The translations under genes were made by a program, and so were the position numbers. A stretch of DNA of 64,000 nt from Catonia carolina (taxonomy: Eukaryota > Arthropoda > Insecta > Hemiptera > Achilidae), in the NCBI GenBank assembly GCA_035578175.1, contig JAQMRL010000022.1, positions 1,488,001-1,552,000 on the forward strand, in the 5' to 3' direction. Within the stretch, counting starts at the first letter, position 1; each line of letters opens with the position of its first letter. Below the pieces are notes generated by a model. It did not search any database. It saw nothing but the letters and a program-made list of their open reading frames with translations, and was not told the DNA's origin. This document shows, in pieces, positions 60,263 through 64,000 of the stretch.

Positions 60263-60289
60263 TAAAATATAATTGGTCTGTGACAGCGA

Positions 60290-60575
60290 GAGGGGAGTTA
60301 CGCTACAGTTCCCTTCCATATCCCGCTGACAGTATGTACATTTTTTAACCCGATGTTTCCCTTGTAGTTTTATATAAACAGTTTCGAGGGAGGTGGAGAG
60401 TTCTTTTCTGATGTCCGATCAAGTGGCCAGGCGGAGGGTTTTTGGTTGGTAGGCGGTTGTGACCTCCGTGGGGCTGGGCGAGGACGCCTCAATTGAGTCC
60501 AACACTATTTTCCCCATCGTGAGGGAGTGAGCATGAGTTTTTCTCGCCGCCTCGGATAAAAAAATATATATAATA
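60290..60575 (+). repeat. Possible non-LTR retroelement 3' tail
   Basis: A GC-rich segment (GGTTGGTAGGCGG, GAGTCCAACACTATTTTCCCC, GAGTTTTTCTCGCCGCC) ends GGATAAAAAAATATATATA. The composition and A-rich end resemble LINE 3' UTRs. No coding is seen, so the class is uncertain. Confidence 0.35.
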
Positions 60576-60589
60576 ATTGAATAATGCTG

Positions 60590-60812
60590 GTTCTTCTTCT
60601 TTTAGTGCGCTATCCGTTTCGGATGTTGGCGACCAGCATGGCAATTTTCACTTTGCTGACAGCAATACGGAAAAGTTCAGCAGATGTCTTTCCGGTCCAT
60701 TCCCTGAGGTTGTGTAGCCAGGATATTCTTCTTCTTCCTGGTCCTCTCCTTCCATCTATTTTCCCTTGCACAATGAGCTGTATCAAAGAGTATCTGGACT
60801 CATTCCGCATGA
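60590..60812 (-). mobile_element. Non-LTR retrotransposon ORF2 C-terminus
   Basis: The minus-strand frame 60810-60610 (66 codons, intact) reads LIQLIVQGKIDGRRGPGRRRIS, WLHNLREWTG, ELFRIAVSKVKIAMLVANIRNG, then the stop and an AAGAAGAAG tail. This is the C-terminal GR-x2-GRRR-x-SWL-x-NLR-x-WTG region of insect endonuclease/RT LINEs. Severe 5' truncation; a small inverted segment lies at its 5' edge (60800-60850). Confidence 0.82.
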
Positions 60813-61103
60813 GTCCAGAGTCTTTGACACGTCATGCGGCATGCGGAATGCTGGTTAAGAAGATTCAATTTTATTTTAAAAAGAAGAGTTTTCCTATGAA
60901 ATTTTCCACTGAAAAATTTTTGTTCGTGGGTGGGATGTACAGTTTATATAAATAATAATGAACTGACCTGAAAAATCAAGTTTACCAATTATTTTTGATA
61001 ATATCGAACATAGTAAGATTCTTTATTTTCCGCCAATCATTTTGCTTCATGTAACGTAATTTGTGACTATTGCTGTACATTAATTAAGACTCAATAATAA
61101 GTT
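60813..61103. other. Spacer
   Basis: Nothing was recognised beyond the short inverted segment at the edge of the LINE fragment. Confidence 0.4.
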
Positions 61104-61435
61104 GCAGGGCTAAAAAATAGTTCTGTTTCTTATCACATGGTCAGTTAATTATATGACTGAATCATTTAAGGACGGAAGAGGTAGAGGTGTAAAAGACACT
61201 AGTCAGAGTTATCTTCTCTGAGAGTAATGAATTTTATTATACAGCCAGTGGTGAATGAAGTGAAGGTGTCATTTACAGAGTGGAAAATTTATGATTTCAG
61301 AGGGCCTGGCATGCTGATAAGTATCTTTTTAACTCAGTGAGGAAGGCAAAATGTAAACCACCTCACTCCTCGTTTTACTTAGTGAAACCTCTACAGGTTT
61401 AAACCAGCTTTTCGGCTGATGACCTAAACAACAAT
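61104..61435 (+). mobile_element. SINE1 family copy K, 5'-truncated
   Basis: Begins at GCAGGGCTAAAAAATAG, lacking the first ~65 bp of the family, and ends GATGACCTAAACAACAA. 5' truncation is typical of retroposition. Confidence 0.83.
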
Positions 61436-61960
61436 AAGGACAAAAGATAAGTTGAAAAATAATTGGATTTATTAGCTGAATATAGTTAAAACGGTAAGCT
61501 ATTGAGTAGTTATGAATAACTACTACTAGTAAATATAGAACGCGACGAGTCATATTAATCAATGTTAGCTTGTTTGTGCCACTTAGCTTCCTAAAAGCAG
61601 ACAGGCATTAACAAGGTTGTACAACATAAACTATCCTACCTTTAGTTTGCTAAGTCAGCAGTAATTAATCTAATTGAGCATCTTTAATTATAGCTTACTA
61701 AATTTCCTTCTCATTAAGATAATTTCTATTATTAACTTTATATTAAATAATGTCACAGAGTTTACTCTTCCGTCCATATATCACTATTAATAAATCCATA
61801 ATAACCACGACCTCCTGAACCCACATTATCATAATTTTTTGTGATAGGTTGGATGAAGTCAATAGGTTATTGAAACGGGATTGGCACACAAGATGATATA
61901 AGAAATTGTGTAATAGAAGCTACAAAATCTTGTAACAAAACATGGTACTTTTGACATGTA
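61436..61960. other. AT-rich spacer
   Basis: No feature was recognised. Confidence 0.45.
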
Positions 61961-62945
61961 CGAGGTTTGATAAAATAATAACGGGAATTTTAGTTTTTCT
62001 TAAAAAATGTATTTATTCATCTATATCAATTTTGTCCCCTTCAAAGTTTTCCTACTCAGATGCAATACACTAGTGGAAGCGTTATTTCAAATCTTGGAAG
62101 AATTTCTGGAACTCACTTTTTGGTATAGCTTTCAGCTCCTTTAGTGATTCTGTTTTTATGCTACCAATGGTGGCAAAACGTTGTCCTTTCATGGATCTCT
62201 TGAAACATCGAGAGCAGGTTTCTACGTCATATCCATATACCCATGTTTTGTAACCTGTTATTATCGTTTGTAGAAATTCTGGATCATTGTTGACTTCATT
62301 CACAAATTCTTGGGCGATATCCACTCGACGTTCTTTTTGTTTAAAATTCACTAATTTTGGAACGAACTTTGCTGCCACGCGTTACATACCCAAAACATCC
62401 GCATAAATTGCTTGATGTGTTCCAAATGATATACTGAGCTCATCAGCAACCTAACTGATAGTGATTCTGCGATTTTTCAGAATCATTGTGCTCACTTCTA
62501 CGACGCTGTCATCGGTTATTGGTGTGCTACGCCGTCCAGGCGGTCGTCATTTTCACGGCTATTTTTAAACCGTTTGTATCACTCGTTAACTTCTGTTTTA
62601 CTCGTAGTAGATTTACAAAAAGCCACTGTCAACATTTCAAATGTGGTACTACAATAATTGTAGTATTTGATAACATTTGATTTGATGATATAAATTATTG
62701 ATATAATTTTTCACATAAAATTTATTGCAAACTCTTTGATCCATGTTTTCGGAAGTAACACATCACCGAGCGAATGCAAACACATGTACCCTTTTCAACT
62801 ACTAACAATAAACTGTACATTCAAAATGGCTGCAAATGCAAACATATCTTAGAAACGGGTGTACCAACAAGTTAAAAACGTTTTGGAAATCGGATTTACA
62901 AAACTCTCGAAATTAAGAATTCCCGTTATTTTTTATCAAACCTTG
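61961..62945 (-). mobile_element. Mariner element, internally deleted (985 bp), first catalytic Asp lost
   Basis: The ends are inverted repeats of ~30 bp (CGAGGTTTGATAAAATAATA / CAAGGTTTGATAAAAAATAA) flanked by TA (61959-61960, 62946-62947). The minus-strand frame 62378-62082 reads FVPKLVNFKQKERR, VNNDPEFLQTIITG, TWVYGYDVET, then jumps to MKGQRFATI and ESLKELKAIPKSEFQKFF. In intact relatives about 100 residues with the second and third catalytic Asp lie between YGYDVET and KG-x-RFATI; here they are deleted. The expected GDETW is GYKTW, so the first Asp is also gone. The N-terminal DNA-binding region upstream is broken by frameshifts. Non-autonomous. Confidence 0.88.
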
Positions 62946-63199
62946 TATATGGTGGTGAATCAATGATTACACATATTTGAATACAATTTAAACGATTCTT
63001 AATAATAAGATTAATATTTAATAATTCTATTCATAAATTGATACATAGTATATTTAATTATTAATCAATGAAATGAGCATTTATTATTTAAATTAATTAT
63101 AAAAGATATAGCCTATAGATTTCAATAAACCTACAAAAGATGTTAAAAGTTGTTTCCATGCTGTTCTAAGCAAGCATTGCATCTTTTCATCACTAATTT

Positions 63200-63450
63200 A
63201 CAAATTTTGTCGAAAATCTTCCGGGACTGTAGGTTTTCGAATCTGATTGGATTCGTTCCTTCAAACGCTGATGGAGTAAACCTAATTTTTCAGTATACCA
63301 CAGACAGAAAAACCCATGGATGTGACATCTAGCAATTGTGGGCGCTATTTAGTGCCTGATCTGCCAATCCACTCGTCAAACTTTTCATTCAGAATATCTC
63401 CCACAATACCTCCATAATTCGGTGGTGCTCCATCTTGTTGCCGTATTGAA
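63200..63450 (-). pseudogene. C-terminal fragment of a DDE transposase
   Basis: The minus strand reads QQDGAPPNYGGIVGDILNEKF and DEWIGRSG, then after a stop LLDVTSMGFSVCGILKN. Related insect transposases have qQDGAPPHy..vr.yLn..F...WIGRgG....pprSPDLTPlDFFLWG. The final DLTPLDF is changed to DVTSMGF. It is the part missing from the palindromic element at 13.8 kb, in which the N-terminal half of a similar transposase is present. No TIR was found here. Confidence 0.72.
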
Positions 63451-64000
63451 TTTGCTTTAACTGCTCGGCTTTAAATCACTACGCTATGCAAAACAGAATC
63501 TTAGGATTGCTAGTGACTTATGGGCCACCTGGTATATATAAATGGGTCAATTGAATTGAATTATGAAATAAAAACATGAAGATTTAAAATTCATAATTAT
63601 ATTATTATTTTTTTATTATTTAATTTATTTTGTTTATTCCTGTTCACCATATTAATTAGTGCATTGATTATTAACAGGAATATTAAAAAACTTTTATTAA
63701 TACTCCTACCTTTATGATTCTAACTAGAAAAGAATAGATTTGACGAGCGAAACCTATTAATTTAATCAAAGATTTGCCACTCTAAACAACCAAGTAAAAC
63801 CACATAATTTTATAAGAGAAGAATCACTTACTATCCCTAGAAAATATTTTTTTACCTCATATAATGAAAAAACTAGCTGTGAAGCGTCCATTCCACGATA
63901 TTGCCAGTTTACTATAACTAAATAGACAGATCAGGTTAAGAATAATTGTGTTACCAATGCCGAAAGATCGTTTGGAGGAACGAAAATCATTTGTGGTGAA
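63451..64000. other. AT-rich DNA to the window end
   Basis: No feature was recognised. Confidence 0.45.

Noticed and set aside
1..64000. CRISPR array, bacterial operon or prokaryotic defence system
   Set aside because: No regularly spaced short repeats, ribosome binding sites or dense ORFs; all recognised genes are eukaryotic mobile elements.

Overview
The window is AT-rich animal nuclear DNA dominated by transposable elements, with no host gene that can be identified with confidence. BEL/Pao and Gypsy LTR retrotransposons, irritans-type mariners, several non-LTR retrotransposon fragments and tRNA-derived SINEs point to an arthropod, most likely an insect (a hemipteran would fit; this is inference). 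There are no bacterial-style operons, ribosome binding sites, rRNA genes or CRISPR arrays.

Layout. Positions 1-11296 hold one nested retrotransposon complex. A BEL/Pao-type element runs on the minus strand (5' LTR 10166-11296, 3' LTR leaving the window at position 1). It carries gag and aspartic protease but no reverse transcriptase, RNase H or integrase. A Gypsy-type element (2046-8394, plus strand, 4-bp target duplication GTAG, near-identical LTRs) is inserted in its protease region. The Gypsy element has gag with a zinc knuckle, a canonical -1 frameshift heptamer at the gag stop, and pol with protease, RT, RNase H and integrase. It is disabled by a gag frame break and a nonsense codon in integrase. 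Its primer-binding site is unusual: 38 nt complementary to the 3' half of tRNA-His, followed by a second copy of the LTR end plus PBS.

From 11.3 to 64 kb the sequence is AT-rich and littered with short elements: ten copies of one ~400-bp SINE-like family (here SINE1), with 8-12 bp target duplications where these can be read; an unclassified ~0.9-1.1 kb family (here R3) with 13-bp terminal inverted repeats and a subterminal hairpin; tRNA-derived SINEs of two other groups; two internally deleted mariners (26.8 and 62.0 kb); a palindromic DDE transposon derivative (13.8 kb); the C-terminal end of a similar transposase (63.2 kb); a Tigger/pogo remnant (55.1 kb); and at least eight degenerate non-LTR retrotransposon pieces. 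Several are nested, which gives relative insertion orders.

The best candidate for a host signal is at 37.8-38.2 kb: a GC-rich patch with an NRF1-like palindrome, a TATA box, a well-placed ATG and a possible splice donor. No new multi-gene system is visible. The most interesting structures are the captured tRNA-His sequence with tandem LTR-end/PBS duplication, the pol-less BEL element, and the palindromic or foldback transposon derivatives.
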